From: an uncultured Lachnospiraceae bacterium
GTDB taxonomy: Bacteria > Bacillota > Clostridia > Lachnospirales > Lachnospiraceae
Reading direction: 5' to 3'
Length of the DNA: 53,091 nt
NCBI GenBank assembly: GCA_905197485.1
Contig: CAJJYZ010000014.1
Span: 1 to 53,091 of the forward strand
Shown here: positions 1-8,590 of the stretch, piece by piece
Layout: the number at the start of each line of letters is the position of its first letter
Numbering within the stretch: position 1 is the stretch's first letter
The notes under the pieces: generated by a model
Told to the model about the DNA's origin: nothing
Databases searched by the model: none
The model's input: only the letters and a program-made list of their open reading frames with translations
Made by a program: the position numbers and the translations under genes

Positions 1-93
1 TCATTTTGAACGAAAAGTCCTCTTTTTCCGTAGAGGCAGTTATTTCACAGCCCCTAATTATAGAGATAGAGACGAAGGTTAGGAGGAAAAACT

Positions 94-1200
94 TTGATTC
101 TAATAAAAAACGGAATGATTCATCTTCCAAAAGGAGAAACGAAAAAGGCTGATATTTTAATTGAAGGAGAAAAAATTATAGATATTGCAGAAGATATCTC
201 ATCTGATAGTGAGATAATTGATGCCACAGGATGTGAAGTTTTCCCGGGGTTTATTCTTCCGACGACAAGTGTAGGAATCTATAATTATGCGGATTTAGCA
301 CATTCAGATTCAGATGAAAAATCTTCTCCAAGTAATCCGGATTTACATGTACGGTATTCTTTAGACCCAGTGGAAGTAAAACTACAAGGTTATGAGAGAC
401 ATGGAATTACTGCTTTTGGTGCGGTTCCGAATGAATCTGCTCTTATAGCTGGACAGATAGGGGTTTATCATACGAAAGGAAGGACAGCTTCTGATATGGC
501 TATTTCAGAAGATGTAGCGTTGAAGATAAACTTTGTACCAAGTGTAAAAAGAACATTTGCGCAACGTGGTATTGTTCCGATGACAAGAATGGGAATGGCA
601 TCTATGCTGCGAAATGAATTGAATAACGCAAAGCATAAAAAGCAAGAGGTCACATACAACTCTGGAATAAATGTGCTGCGCAGGGTGCTGAATAGGGAAT
701 TGCCAATTTTATGTAATGTGAGAGAACAGTTTGATATTGAGACAATGTTAGATATTCAAAAAGAATTTGGATTTAAAATGATTCTAATGGGAGCATACCA
801 AGCGGACCGCTCAAGAGAAAAGATTCAACAAGCAGGAGTATCTGTGATTATGGGAGACCTGATTGATGGAAGCTATGTGACGTATTACGATGCAAATATT
901 TCTGCGTTAATGGACATGTCAAAAGAAATTCCGATGGCTTTTTCGAATAATAGTTCAGGTTATGAAGGGCTTTTGTGGAGTGCTGAAAAAGCAGTAAGAA
1001 ATGGACTTTCTTGTGAGCAGGCAATAGATATGCTGACAATTAATACTGCGAATATACTGGGGGTAGGAGATAAGATTGGTTCTGTTGAAGTTGGGAAATA
1101 TGCAGATATTTCTATATGGAATGGACATCCGTTGAAAAAATATGATGCACATATTAATACATGTATAACGGCAGGAAAAGTCTGGAGGGCTGGAGAATGA
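94..1200 (+). CDS. Amidohydrolase-family protein without metal ligands (probable pseudoenzyme)
   Basis: 368 residues starting at a TTG with AGGAGG seven bases upstream. The fold is that of the dihydroorotase/imidazolonepropionase-like amidohydrolases: an N-terminal beta strand segment, a TIM-barrel region, and a C-terminal stretch (VEVGKYADISIWNG) typical of the family's composite beta domain. It aligns along its length with the next gene. Where the neighbour has HSHLG this protein has PTTSVG. The histidines in KIHCEQ and IEHAWG and the aspartate in ITDSP are also replaced (ILCNVREQ, LMGAYQ, SNNSSG). All recognisable metal ligands are therefore gone. It overlaps the active paralogue by 4 bp, so a heteromeric partner, scaffold or ligand-binding role is inferred. 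The substrate is unknown. The operon continues beyond the left edge. Confidence 0.8.
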   Translation: MILIKNGMIHLPKGETKKADILIEGEKIIDIAEDISSDSEIIDATGCEVFPGFILPTTSVGIYNYADLAHSDSDEKSSPSNPDLHVRYSLDPVEVKLQGYERHGITAFGAVPNESALIAGQIGVYHTKGRTASDMAISEDVALKINFVPSVKRTFAQRGIVPMTRMGMASMLRNELNNAKHKKQEVTYNSGINVLRRVLNRELPILCNVREQFDIETMLDIQKEFGFKMILMGAYQADRSREKIQQAGVSVIMGDLIDGSYVTYYDANISALMDMSKEIPMAFSNNSSGYEGLLWSAEKAVRNGLSCEQAIDMLTINTANILGVGDKIGSVEVGKYADISIWNGHPLKKYDAHINTCITAGKVWRAGE

Positions 1201-2354
1201 GTATGCTTATAAAAAAGGCAATGATTTATGATATGGAAGGGAGTGAGCCATATCAAGGCGATATTTATATTGAAAACGGGAAAATTAGTCAGATTGGGCT
1301 AGACTTGGAAGTGATAGCGGATGAAGTGATAGATGCAAGTGGGCTTGTAGCGCTTCCTGGATTTGTAGATGCTCATTCACACCTTGGTGGTTTTAATATG
1401 TTAAATTCTGATGAATGTGATTTTAATGAAATGACAAATCCGGTAACCCCTGATGTATGGGCGCTCGAGGGATGTAATATCCATGACAAATGTTTTCGAG
1501 ATGCGTGTAAAGGCGGAGTTACAACAATGTGTATTACACCGGGGAGCGGGAATGTAATTTGTGGATTGGCATTTATTGCGAAATCGGCTGGAAAAGAGGA
1601 CATTCATGATTTAGTAATAAAAAATCCTTCTGCGCTAAAACTTGCTTTTGGTATGAATCCTATCGGAGTATATGGAAGCAAACATCAAATGCCTATGACT
1701 CGTATGGGTGTAGTTAAGGTGATAAGAGATACTTTTTATCAGGCGAAAGAATATATGGAGAAAAAGGAGAAGGCCAATCGCAATCAGATGGAAATGCCAG
1801 ACTATGATTCGAAAATGGAGGCAATTTCACTTGCATTAAGCAACCGAATCCCGTTAAAAATACATTGTGAGCAATTTGACATGGTTACAGCAATAGAACT
1901 GGCGAAAGAGTTTGGATGTGAATACACAATTGAACATGCATGGGGAGCGGAATATTTTCTTCCAGAATTAAAAGAAGGAGGGGGCGCGATTAATTATGGG
2001 CCGGTTGGTGTGCCAACTGGTTTTGGTGAACTTACTCATGCAAATATTTCTGAAGTAAAAATGCTTGAAGACGAGGAGATTCTTGTTTCAATTATTACGG
2101 ATTCGCCAATTACAATGCCGGAATTAATTTGTGTACAGGCAGGAGAAGCGGTGAGGAGAGGCGTTTCGCATGAGAGTGTATTGAAAATGATTACAATAAA
2201 TCCAGCGAAAGCATTACATATTGAAGATAGAGTCGGCTCTATAAAAATTGGGAAGGATGGAGATATTGTATTATTTAGCGGAATTCCTGCATTAGATGTG
2301 TCGGCAAATATAAAATATACGATTATAGAGGGACAAGTAGTTTATAAAGGATAG
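1197..2354 (+). CDS. Metal-dependent amidohydrolase (imidazolonepropionase/dihydroorotase-like)
   Basis: About 385 residues from the ATG that overlaps the previous stop (ATGA). A longer frame opens at 1161, but 1197 has a GGAG just upstream and fits the family N-terminus (MLIKKAMIYD). Metal-ligand motifs are intact: HSHLG near residue 60, KIHCEQ, TIEHAWG and ITDSP. The C-terminal segment IKIGKDGDIVLFSG is the usual amidohydrolase signature. It should hydrolyse a cyclic amide or imide, or an amino-acid or peptide derivative; the sequence does not identify the substrate. Coupling to two peptide-type ABC ATPases suggests that the substrate is imported by that transporter. Cytoplasmic, with no signal peptide. 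Confidence 0.85.
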   Translation: MSMLIKKAMIYDMEGSEPYQGDIYIENGKISQIGLDLEVIADEVIDASGLVALPGFVDAHSHLGGFNMLNSDECDFNEMTNPVTPDVWALEGCNIHDKCFRDACKGGVTTMCITPGSGNVICGLAFIAKSAGKEDIHDLVIKNPSALKLAFGMNPIGVYGSKHQMPMTRMGVVKVIRDTFYQAKEYMEKKEKANRNQMEMPDYDSKMEAISLALSNRIPLKIHCEQFDMVTAIELAKEFGCEYTIEHAWGAEYFLPELKEGGGAINYGPVGVPTGFGELTHANISEVKMLEDEEILVSIITDSPITMPELICVQAGEAVRRGVSHESVLKMITINPAKALHIEDRVGSIKIGKDGDIVLFSGIPALDVSANIKYTIIEGQVVYKG

Positions 2355-2368
2355 ATAAGGAGAATGCT

Positions 2369-3361
2369 ATGTCAGATACAAACAATGAGCTTTTAAAAAT
2401 AAGTGGATTGAAAACAGTTATAAAAGTTAGAAATGGTGAATTAGTTCCGGTTGATGGTGTGGATATATGTGTACCTCCACACTCGACAGTTGGAATTGTA
2501 GGAGAATCCGGATGTGGGAAAAGTATGACGGCTATGTCGATTATGGGGCTGTTGCCTAAAAATGTAAAGATTGTTTCTGGAAGTATTAAATTGAATGGTA
2601 CAGAATTAACAGGACTTTCTCAAAAAGAAATGAGAAAAATTACGGGGGATAGGATGTCGATTATTTTTCAGGAACCAATGACAAGTCTTAACCCGGTGCT
2701 GACGGTAGGAAAACAGGTTCGAGAAGCAATTATTTTACATCGGGATGTTTCGAAAGAAGAAGCGAAGAAAATGGTAATTGAGATGTTCAAAAGCGTGGGA
2801 ATCCCGGAAGCTGAGAGGAGATATCATTCATATCCTCATGAGTTGTCTGGAGGATTAAGACAGCGTGTTATGATTGCAATGGCAATGGTATGTGAACCGG
2901 AACTTTTGATTGCAGATGAACCAACGACAGCTTTGGATGTTACGGTCGAAGCTCAAATTTTACATCTTATGCGTAAACTTAGGGATGAGAAAAATACTTC
3001 AATTATGATGATTACACACAATTTAGGAGTAGTTGCTGAGATTTGCGATACAGTTTACGTTATGTATGCGGGACAAGTAGTGGAACATACAGATGTATAT
3101 GAAATATTTAAAAATCCATGTCATCCGTATACAGAAGGGCTTATGGGTTCTCTTCCTACAGTAAATAGTAAGGAAAGATTAAAAAGCATTCCGGGAATTG
3201 TACCAAAATTGGACAAACTTCCACAAGGATGTAGGTTACATGACCGTTGTAAATATGCAACCGAGAGGTGCAAAAATGAAATGCCACCATTATATGACAT
3301 AGGGAATAACCATACGGTACGTTGCTTTCGTATGGAACAGGCAGGAAAGGTGGTAGAATAA
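2369..3361 (+). CDS. Oligopeptide/dipeptide ABC transporter ATPase, OppD/DppD type
   Basis: 330 residues. Walker A (GESGCGKS), signature LSGGLRQR and Walker B (LLIADEPTTALD) are all present. The C-terminal oligopeptide-transporter extension carries CRLHDRCKYATERC, the cysteine-rich segment of the OppD/F family. It energises import of a peptide-like solute through permeases that must be encoded left of the window. RBS AAGGAG. It follows the amidohydrolase by 14 bp and abuts the next ATPase, so all four genes form one operon. It is a paralogue of the gene at 50305 but clearly not the same gene. The solute is unknown. Confidence 0.92.
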   Translation: MSDTNNELLKISGLKTVIKVRNGELVPVDGVDICVPPHSTVGIVGESGCGKSMTAMSIMGLLPKNVKIVSGSIKLNGTELTGLSQKEMRKITGDRMSIIFQEPMTSLNPVLTVGKQVREAIILHRDVSKEEAKKMVIEMFKSVGIPEAERRYHSYPHELSGGLRQRVMIAMAMVCEPELLIADEPTTALDVTVEAQILHLMRKLRDEKNTSIMMITHNLGVVAEICDTVYVMYAGQVVEHTDVYEIFKNPCHPYTEGLMGSLPTVNSKERLKSIPGIVPKLDKLPQGCRLHDRCKYATERCKNEMPPLYDIGNNHTVRCFRMEQAGKVVE

Positions 3362-4333
3362 ATGGACGAAAAGAAATTACTTGTTAGTGCAAAGAATTTA
3401 ACAAAAACATTTAAAGTAAAAAATGGAACGGTGAAAGCTGTAGGGGGTGTTGACCTTGAGATTTATAAAGGAGAAACATTGGCTCTCGTGGGAGAATCAG
3501 GCTGTGGAAAATCAACACTAGGAAGATTGTTGTTACGTTTGATTGAGCCAACATCCGGGAAAGTTGTTTTTGATGGAAAGGATATCACAAAGTTAAAAAA
3601 TAAAGAAATGCAGCAAGTACGAAAAGAAATGCAGATTGTATTTCAAGACCCATATTCTTCTATTGACCCGAGATTTTCGGTTAAAAGAATTATAGGGGAA
3701 CCACTTAAGGCATATAAGGTGTTCGGAAATAAAAAAGAGCAAGAAGAATATATAAAGGAATTAGTGGAAAAAGTTGGTATACATAAAGAAGATTTAGAAC
3801 GTTATCCACATCAATTTTCAGGAGGTCAAAGACAAAGAATCGGAATAGCAAGAGCTTTAGCTTTGAAGCCGCAACTGATTGTTTGCGATGAGCCGGTTTC
3901 AGCTTTAGACGTGAGTATTCAAGCGCAAACTTTGAATCTTTTACATGATTTACAAAGAGAATTTGACTTGACATATCTCTTTATTTCTCATGACCTTGCA
4001 GTTGTAAGATATATTTCAGACAGAGTTTGCGTAATGTTTTTAGGCAAAATATGTGAAATAGGAAATACGGAGGATATTTATAATAATCCGAAGCATCCGT
4101 ATACATACTTTTTGCTTTCATCCACTCCGAAACCGGACCCGCTAAAACGGAAAGAAGATAAAGAAATACTCTCAGGAGAAGCACCTAGCCCTGTAAATCC
4201 TCCTTCTGGATGTCGCTTTCATACAAGATGTCCGTACGCGCAGGAATTGTGTTCGAAAAAGGAGCCGGAACCAAGAATGGTAGAGGGACGAATGGTAGCA
4301 TGTCACTATCCGATTACGAATAGTGAATTATAG
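3362..4333 (+). CDS. Oligopeptide/dipeptide ABC transporter ATPase, OppF/DppF type
   Basis: 323 residues beginning directly after the stop of the preceding ATPase. Walker A GESGCGKST, signature FSGGQRQRIG, Walker B LIVCDEPVSALD and the switch histidine in FISHDLA are intact. The C-terminal CRFHTRCPYAQELC segment is the OppF-type cysteine cluster. It should form a heterodimer with the OppD-like subunit at the cytoplasmic face of a peptide-class importer. Last gene of the operon; a weak hairpin follows at 4371. Confidence 0.92.
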   Translation: MDEKKLLVSAKNLTKTFKVKNGTVKAVGGVDLEIYKGETLALVGESGCGKSTLGRLLLRLIEPTSGKVVFDGKDITKLKNKEMQQVRKEMQIVFQDPYSSIDPRFSVKRIIGEPLKAYKVFGNKKEQEEYIKELVEKVGIHKEDLERYPHQFSGGQRQRIGIARALALKPQLIVCDEPVSALDVSIQAQTLNLLHDLQREFDLTYLFISHDLAVVRYISDRVCVMFLGKICEIGNTEDIYNNPKHPYTYFLLSSTPKPDPLKRKEDKEILSGEAPSPVNPPSGCRFHTRCPYAQELCSKKEPEPRMVEGRMVACHYPITNSEL

Positions 4334-4370
4334 AATTGTAAATTACCAATATTTGTAAACATTCCTTATT

Positions 4371-4405
4371 GAGGTCACTGGTTGTAAAACTGGTGGCCTC
4401 GAAAA
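4371..4405 (+). terminator. Hairpin after the amidohydrolase-opp operon
   Basis: A 13-bp stem (4371-4383 with 4388-4400, including three G-T pairs) with a GTAAA loop lies 38 bp after the ATPase stop. It is followed by GAAAAATTT rather than a clean T-run. Probably a modest terminator. Confidence 0.5.
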
Positions 4406-4440
4406 ATTTAGGGTTCTATTTTATTTTGCTTTTATAGTGG

Positions 4441-4469
4441 TTTATTTCAATGAATGAATATGTTATACT
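4441..4469 (+). promoter_or_regulatory. Putative sigma-A promoter for udk
   Basis: TTTATT at 4441 and TATACT at 4464 with a 17-bp spacer. The -10 is good and the -35 is weak. Start of transcription would be near 4476. Confidence 0.45.
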
Positions 4470-4491
4470 ATAAAACAGTCTACAGAGGAAT

Positions 4492-5157
4492 ATGGCTGGT
4501 AATGATATGCCGGTGAGAAAATGGAGGAAAAAACGAGCAGTGAAAAGTATAGTGATAGGAATTGCGGGTGGAACCGGGTCCGGGAAATCCACATTTACGA
4601 AGAAATTAAAAGAAGAATTCAAGGACGATGTGGCGGTATTGTATCACGATAATTATTATCGGGACCAGAGTAACATGACGTTTGAAGAGCGGAAAAAAGT
4701 AAATTATGACCATCCGGATGCCATGGAAACAGAGCTTTTGGTAGAACAATTGAAAGAACTGAAGCGTGGGAACGCGATTGACTGTCCGGTTTATGATTAT
4801 ACGAAGCATAATCGTTCTGATGAAGTACAGCATGTGGAACCAAAGCGTGTGATTTTGTTGGAAGGAATTCTTGTGTTGGCAGATGAACGTCTGCGTGACT
4901 TGATGGATATCAAAGTGTATGTAGAGGCGGATGCGGACGAACGTATCCTGCGGAGGATTCTTCGTGATGTGAAAGAGCGTGGAAGAGATATTGAAGGTGT
5001 GATGCAGCAGTATCTGACGACGGTGAAACCGATGCACTACCTGTATGTAGAGCCGACAAGGAGCATGGCGGATATTGTGATTAATAGCGGCATGAACCCG
5101 ATTGCTTTTACGCTTGTGAAGAACACAATTCAAAAGATTTTGGACGGGGAAGAGTAA
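4492..5157 (+). CDS. udk: Uridine kinase
   Basis: Phosphorylates uridine and cytidine to UMP and CMP in pyrimidine salvage. Walker A is GGTGSGKST; the family motifs YHDNYYRD, NYDHPDA and YDYTKHNR follow, as does RRILRDVKERGRD in the lid region. The longest frame gives 221 residues, but the ATG at 4492 has its AGAGGA only two bases away. A GTG at 4540, preceded by GGAGG at 4523, would give 205 residues (MKSIVIGIAGG), closer to the usual family length. The start is therefore uncertain. The downstream regulator begins three bases after the stop, so the two are probably co-transcribed. Confidence 0.93.
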   Translation: MAGNDMPVRKWRKKRAVKSIVIGIAGGTGSGKSTFTKKLKEEFKDDVAVLYHDNYYRDQSNMTFEERKKVNYDHPDAMETELLVEQLKELKRGNAIDCPVYDYTKHNRSDEVQHVEPKRVILLEGILVLADERLRDLMDIKVYVEADADERILRRILRDVKERGRDIEGVMQQYLTTVKPMHYLYVEPTRSMADIVINSGMNPIAFTLVKNTIQKILDGEE

Positions 5158-5160
5158 CAA

Positions 5161-5865
5161 ATGAGTATGAAAGAACTGTCGAATATCAAAAGTAAACTTC
5201 TTGCGGAAGAAATCGAAGAACAGATATTAAAGTATATTATCAATACCCCGCTGGAGCTTGGAACAAAGCTTCCGAATGAATTTGAGCTGGGAGAGAAGTT
5301 CGGAGTAGGCCGGAGCACGATTCGAGAAGCGGTAAAGCTTCTTGTGTCCAAAGGAATCTTGGAAGTGCGAAGAGGTTCGGGAACCTACGTAATTAGTACT
5401 ACGCCTCCGGAATTGGACCCGCTAGGATTGCAAGGGTTGGGAGATAAGATGTCTTTGGCGCTTGACCTTGTGAATCTACGTCTCATTTTGGAGCCTGGAA
5501 TTGCGGAGATGGCAGCGCTGAATGCGACGGAAGAGGATATTCAGAAGCTAAGGAGACTTTGCGACACCACAGAAAGAAAAATTCGGAATGACGAAGACTA
5601 TATTCATGACGATATCTCGTTCCATACTTGTGTTGCAGAATGTTCGAAGAATAAAGTAGTGGAGCAGTTGATTCCGGTTATCGATACGGCGGTTTTGATG
5701 TTTGTCAACGTGACGCATAAATTATTGCGGGAAGAAAGTATCGCGACGCATCGGGCGGTCGTGGATGCTATTGCAGACCATGACCCGGTGGGAGCAAGGG
5801 CGGCTATGATGATGCATATGACTTATAACCGTACGCTCATCAAGAAAATGAAAGAAGAATCGTAA
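5161..5865 (+). CDS. FadR-subfamily GntR transcriptional regulator
   Basis: 234 residues. An N-terminal winged helix (GTKLPNEFELGEKFGVGRST, then IREAVKLLVSKGILEVRRGS) is followed by an all-helical FCD ligand domain. FCD metal/ligand positions are visible: LRLILEP arginine, HDDISFH, THRAV and MMMHMTYNR. FCD regulators commonly respond to sugar acids and other carboxylates. The gene lies immediately upstream of a gluconate-type catabolic operon whose promoter carries an inverted repeat, so local repression of that operon, relieved by a sugar acid or KDG-like ligand, is the natural inference. Co-transcribed with udk; a strong terminator follows. Confidence 0.88.
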   Translation: MSMKELSNIKSKLLAEEIEEQILKYIINTPLELGTKLPNEFELGEKFGVGRSTIREAVKLLVSKGILEVRRGSGTYVISTTPPELDPLGLQGLGDKMSLALDLVNLRLILEPGIAEMAALNATEEDIQKLRRLCDTTERKIRNDEDYIHDDISFHTCVAECSKNKVVEQLIPVIDTAVLMFVNVTHKLLREESIATHRAVVDAIADHDPVGARAAMMMHMTYNRTLIKKMKEES

Positions 5866-5872
5866 GGATAAG

Positions 5873-5907
5873 AGCAGATTGTAAAATGCAGTCTGCTTTT
5901 ATTTTTT
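5873..5907 (+). terminator. Rho-independent terminator after the GntR gene
   Basis: Stem AGCAGATTG/CAGTCTGCT (one G-T pair), 7-base loop, then a run of Ts at 5898-5907. Confidence 0.88.
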
Positions 5908-5917
5908 TAAAAATACA

Positions 5918-6121
5918 TCTGACGATTTGTTTTGTTTGAAGCATTGTATTTCTATAAAAACAATATAAAAAATATGAAAAAACAATAAAAACAACATGGA
6001 ATTGTGAAAGGTGCACAAGAAAGAGGGTGCTTTAATCAGCAAAAAGTAGAACATATATCTGATGACTTGAGTGAAAAAGACCGTAATGGTAACATATAAT
6101 CATAAGATGTCTGATGATTAT
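5918..6121 (+). promoter_or_regulatory. Promoter and operator region of the sugar-acid operon
   Basis: The 315-bp gap 5866-6180 holds no gene. A -10 TATAAT lies at 6095-6100 with a weak -35 (TGAAAA, 6072-6077, 17-bp spacer). A perfect inverted repeat, ATAATCAT-N10-ATGATTAT (6096-6121), overlaps the -10 and start site, a classic repressor position. TCTGAYGA also recurs as a direct element at 5918, 6058 and 6110, the last inside the inverted repeat. The likely ligand is the adjacent GntR regulator; this is inference. Confidence 0.6.
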
Positions 6122-6180
6122 AAAAATAATAGACAAGACAAACAAAGGAATATGTTGAAAAGAGCAAAGGAGAACGTGTT

Positions 6181-7902
6181 ATGGAACTCAATAGTCAGAG
6201 AGTAAGAAAACTTGCACCGGAAAACGACCCGTTAAAGATTGGAATGGGATGGACTGTGGAAGATTTGGACAAACCACAGATTATGGTAGAAAGCACATTC
6301 GGAGACAGTCATCCGGGAAGCGCCCACTTAAATTGGTTTGTAGAGGAAGCGATGCGTGGAATCGATGAGGCAGGAGCAAGAGGCGCCAGATATTTTACGA
6401 CAGATATTTGTGACGGAATTGCCCAGGGACATGACGGAATCAATTTCTCACTCGTACATCGTGAAATGATTGCAAATATGATTGAGATTCATGGAAACTC
6501 CACAGGTTTTGACGGAGGAGTCTTTATCGCGAGCTGTGACAAATCGGTACCTGCATGCCTGATGGGACTTGCAAGACTGGATATGCCTTCTATCGTGATT
6601 ACCGGCGGGGTAATGGAAGCGGGACCTGACCTTCTGACACTGGAGCAGATTGGGGCTTATTCCGCGATGTGTCAGAGAGGGGAAATTACAGAAGAGAAAC
6701 TGACATATTATAAACACCATGCGTGTCCGTCATGTGGAGCGTGCTCTTTCATGGGAACCGCATCTACGATGCAGATTATGGCGGAGTCTTTGGGACTGAT
6801 GCTTCCGGGGGCGGCGCTCATGCCTGCCACATGTGACGATTTGAAGGAGATGGCTTACAAAGCAGGAAAACAAATCGTGGAATTGGCGAAAAAAGGAATT
6901 AAGGCAAGCGACATTGTGACGATGAAAGCATTTGAGAATGCAATTATGGTACATGCGGCGATTTCCGGCTCCACCAACTCTTTGCTTCATATTCCGGCAA
7001 TGGCTCATGAATTGGGACTGGAACTGGATTCCGATACGTTTGACAGAATGCACAGAGGGGCTCATTATCTTCTCGATATCCGCCCGGCAGGAAAATGGCC
7101 GGCAGAATTCTTCTACTATGCAGGAGGGGTTCCGGCAGTTATGGAAGAAATCAAAGACAGCCTGCACTTGGATGTCATGACGGTGACAGGAAAGACATTA
7201 GGTGAAAACCTGGAAGAACTGAAGAAGAATGGATTTTATGAGAAGTGTGAAAGCTATCTGAAAAAATGGGGAATCAAACGTACCGATGTGATTCGTCCGT
7301 ATGATAATCCAATCGGAACGGATGGAACGGTTGCGATTCTACGAGGAAATCTGGCGCCGGAAGGTTCGGTTGTAAAACATTCTGTAGTGCCGAAGGAGAT
7401 GTTCCAGGCAGTGTTGAAAGCAAGACCGTTTGACTGCGAGGAGGATGCGATTGCGGCGATTCTTTCCCACGACGTACATCCGGGAGAGGCGGTATTTATC
7501 CGTTATGAGGGGCCGAAAGGTTCCGGAATGCCGGAGATGTTCTACACGACAGAGGCGATTTCCTCCGACCCGGAACTCGGAAAATCCATCGCGCTGATTA
7601 CGGACGGAAGATTCTCCGGGGCATCCAAAGGACCGGCTATCGGACACGTTTCGCCGGAAGCAGCGGACGGAGGACCGATTGCCCTTGTGGAAGAGGGAGA
7701 CTTAATTAAGATTGACATTCCGGGAAGAATCCTCGCAATCGTGGGAATCGACGGGAAAGAAATGCCGGAAGAAGAGGTTGCGAAAGTATTGGAAGAACGT
7801 AGGAAAGCATGGCAGCCGAAACCGGAGAAATATACAAAAGGCGTATTAAAGATTTATTCTGAACATGCAGTGTCCCCGATGAAGGGCGGATACATGGAAT
7901 AA
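6181..7902 (+). CDS. IlvD/Edd-family dehydratase, probably aldonate (gluconate) dehydratase
   Basis: 573 residues; RBS AAAGGAG. Iron-sulfur cysteine motifs are present (DICDG, C119 in CDKSVPAC, C182/C185/C188 in CPSCGACSFMG), together with the C-terminal DGRFSGASKGPAIGH signature. The family removes water from 2,3-dihydroxy acids: IlvD in branched-chain amino-acid synthesis, Edd on 6-phosphogluconate, and relatives on free aldonates. The operon has a KDG kinase as well as a KDPG aldolase, so the product is most likely unphosphorylated 2-keto-3-deoxygluconate from D-gluconate or a related aldonate. No ilv genes lie nearby. Homology alone does not exclude dihydroxy-acid dehydratase. Confidence 0.85.
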   Translation: MELNSQRVRKLAPENDPLKIGMGWTVEDLDKPQIMVESTFGDSHPGSAHLNWFVEEAMRGIDEAGARGARYFTTDICDGIAQGHDGINFSLVHREMIANMIEIHGNSTGFDGGVFIASCDKSVPACLMGLARLDMPSIVITGGVMEAGPDLLTLEQIGAYSAMCQRGEITEEKLTYYKHHACPSCGACSFMGTASTMQIMAESLGLMLPGAALMPATCDDLKEMAYKAGKQIVELAKKGIKASDIVTMKAFENAIMVHAAISGSTNSLLHIPAMAHELGLELDSDTFDRMHRGAHYLLDIRPAGKWPAEFFYYAGGVPAVMEEIKDSLHLDVMTVTGKTLGENLEELKKNGFYEKCESYLKKWGIKRTDVIRPYDNPIGTDGTVAILRGNLAPEGSVVKHSVVPKEMFQAVLKARPFDCEEDAIAAILSHDVHPGEAVFIRYEGPKGSGMPEMFYTTEAISSDPELGKSIALITDGRFSGASKGPAIGHVSPEAADGGPIALVEEGDLIKIDIPGRILAIVGIDGKEMPEEEVAKVLEERRKAWQPKPEKYTKGVLKIYSEHAVSPMKGGYME

Positions 7903-7928
7903 TTTGGGAAGCAGAAAGGAAAAGTAAG

Positions 7929-8567
7929 ATGAAAACAATGGAAGAACAGTTTCGTGAAGCTTTAGTCGTACCGGTAGTGGTATTAAATGATGTAAAAGAT
8001 GCAGAGCCTTTGGCGGATGCGCTTGTGGAAGGAGGACTCCCATGTGCGGAAGTCACATTCCGTACCGAGGCGGCGGAAGAATCCATTCGCCGTATGGCGG
8101 CAAAATATCCGGAAATGTTAGTAGGCGCGGGTACAGTGCTTACGATTGAACAGGTGGAACGTGCAGTCAATGCGGGAGCGAAATTCATTGTAAGCCCGGG
8201 ATTTGACCCGGAAATCGTGGATTACTGTATCGAGAAGGAGATTCCGGTATTCCCGGGATGCATCACGCCTTCCGAGGTGGCACAGGCAGTAAAACGCGGA
8301 TTGAAAGTTGTAAAATTCTTCCCGGCAGAGCAGTTTGGAGGCGTATCGACAATCAAAGCGATGGCAGCTCCTTATGGAATGGTGAAATTCATGCCGACAG
8401 GAGGAATCAATGCAAATAACTTAAAGGAGTATTTGTCATGCGATAAGATTTTGTGCTGCGGCGGAAGCTGGATGGTGAAAGGCGACTTGATAAAAGCCGG
8501 AGAATTTGACAAGATTCGGGAATTGACAAAAGAAGCGGTAGCTCTGGCAAAAGGAATCGTAAAATAA
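7929..8567 (+). CDS. eda: 2-keto-3-deoxy-6-phosphogluconate aldolase
   Basis: 212 residues, the normal length. Cleaves KDPG to pyruvate and glyceraldehyde 3-phosphate. The Schiff-base lysine is K129 in VVKFFPAEQFGG; E41 and R45 lie in the conserved EVTFRT strand; TGGIN near residue 157 is the phosphate-binding turn. A class I TIM-barrel aldolase of the cytoplasm. It follows the dehydratase by 26 bp and precedes the KDG kinase, completing the lower semi-phosphorylative Entner-Doudoroff route. Confidence 0.93.
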   Translation: MKTMEEQFREALVVPVVVLNDVKDAEPLADALVEGGLPCAEVTFRTEAAEESIRRMAAKYPEMLVGAGTVLTIEQVERAVNAGAKFIVSPGFDPEIVDYCIEKEIPVFPGCITPSEVAQAVKRGLKVVKFFPAEQFGGVSTIKAMAAPYGMVKFMPTGGINANNLKEYLSCDKILCCGGSWMVKGDLIKAGEFDKIRELTKEAVALAKGIVK

Positions 8568-8590
8568 GAGAGAATGGATGGAGGAAGAAG

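Noticed and set aside
1..93. Coding remnant or terminator at the left edge
   Set aside because: Only a CCTCT/AGAGG short stem at about 19-36 and the ribosome site are visible; too little to call.
94..4333. Left amidohydrolase-opp cluster as a foreign island because it is A+T-rich
   Set aside because: It contains no GATC, like the rest of the native sequence, unlike the right opp operon. Base composition alone is not enough.
5908..6180. Riboswitch upstream of the sugar-acid operon
   Set aside because: The promoter lies at 6072-6100, leaving under 80 nt of leader, with no conserved aptamer recognised; a dyad operator explains the region better.
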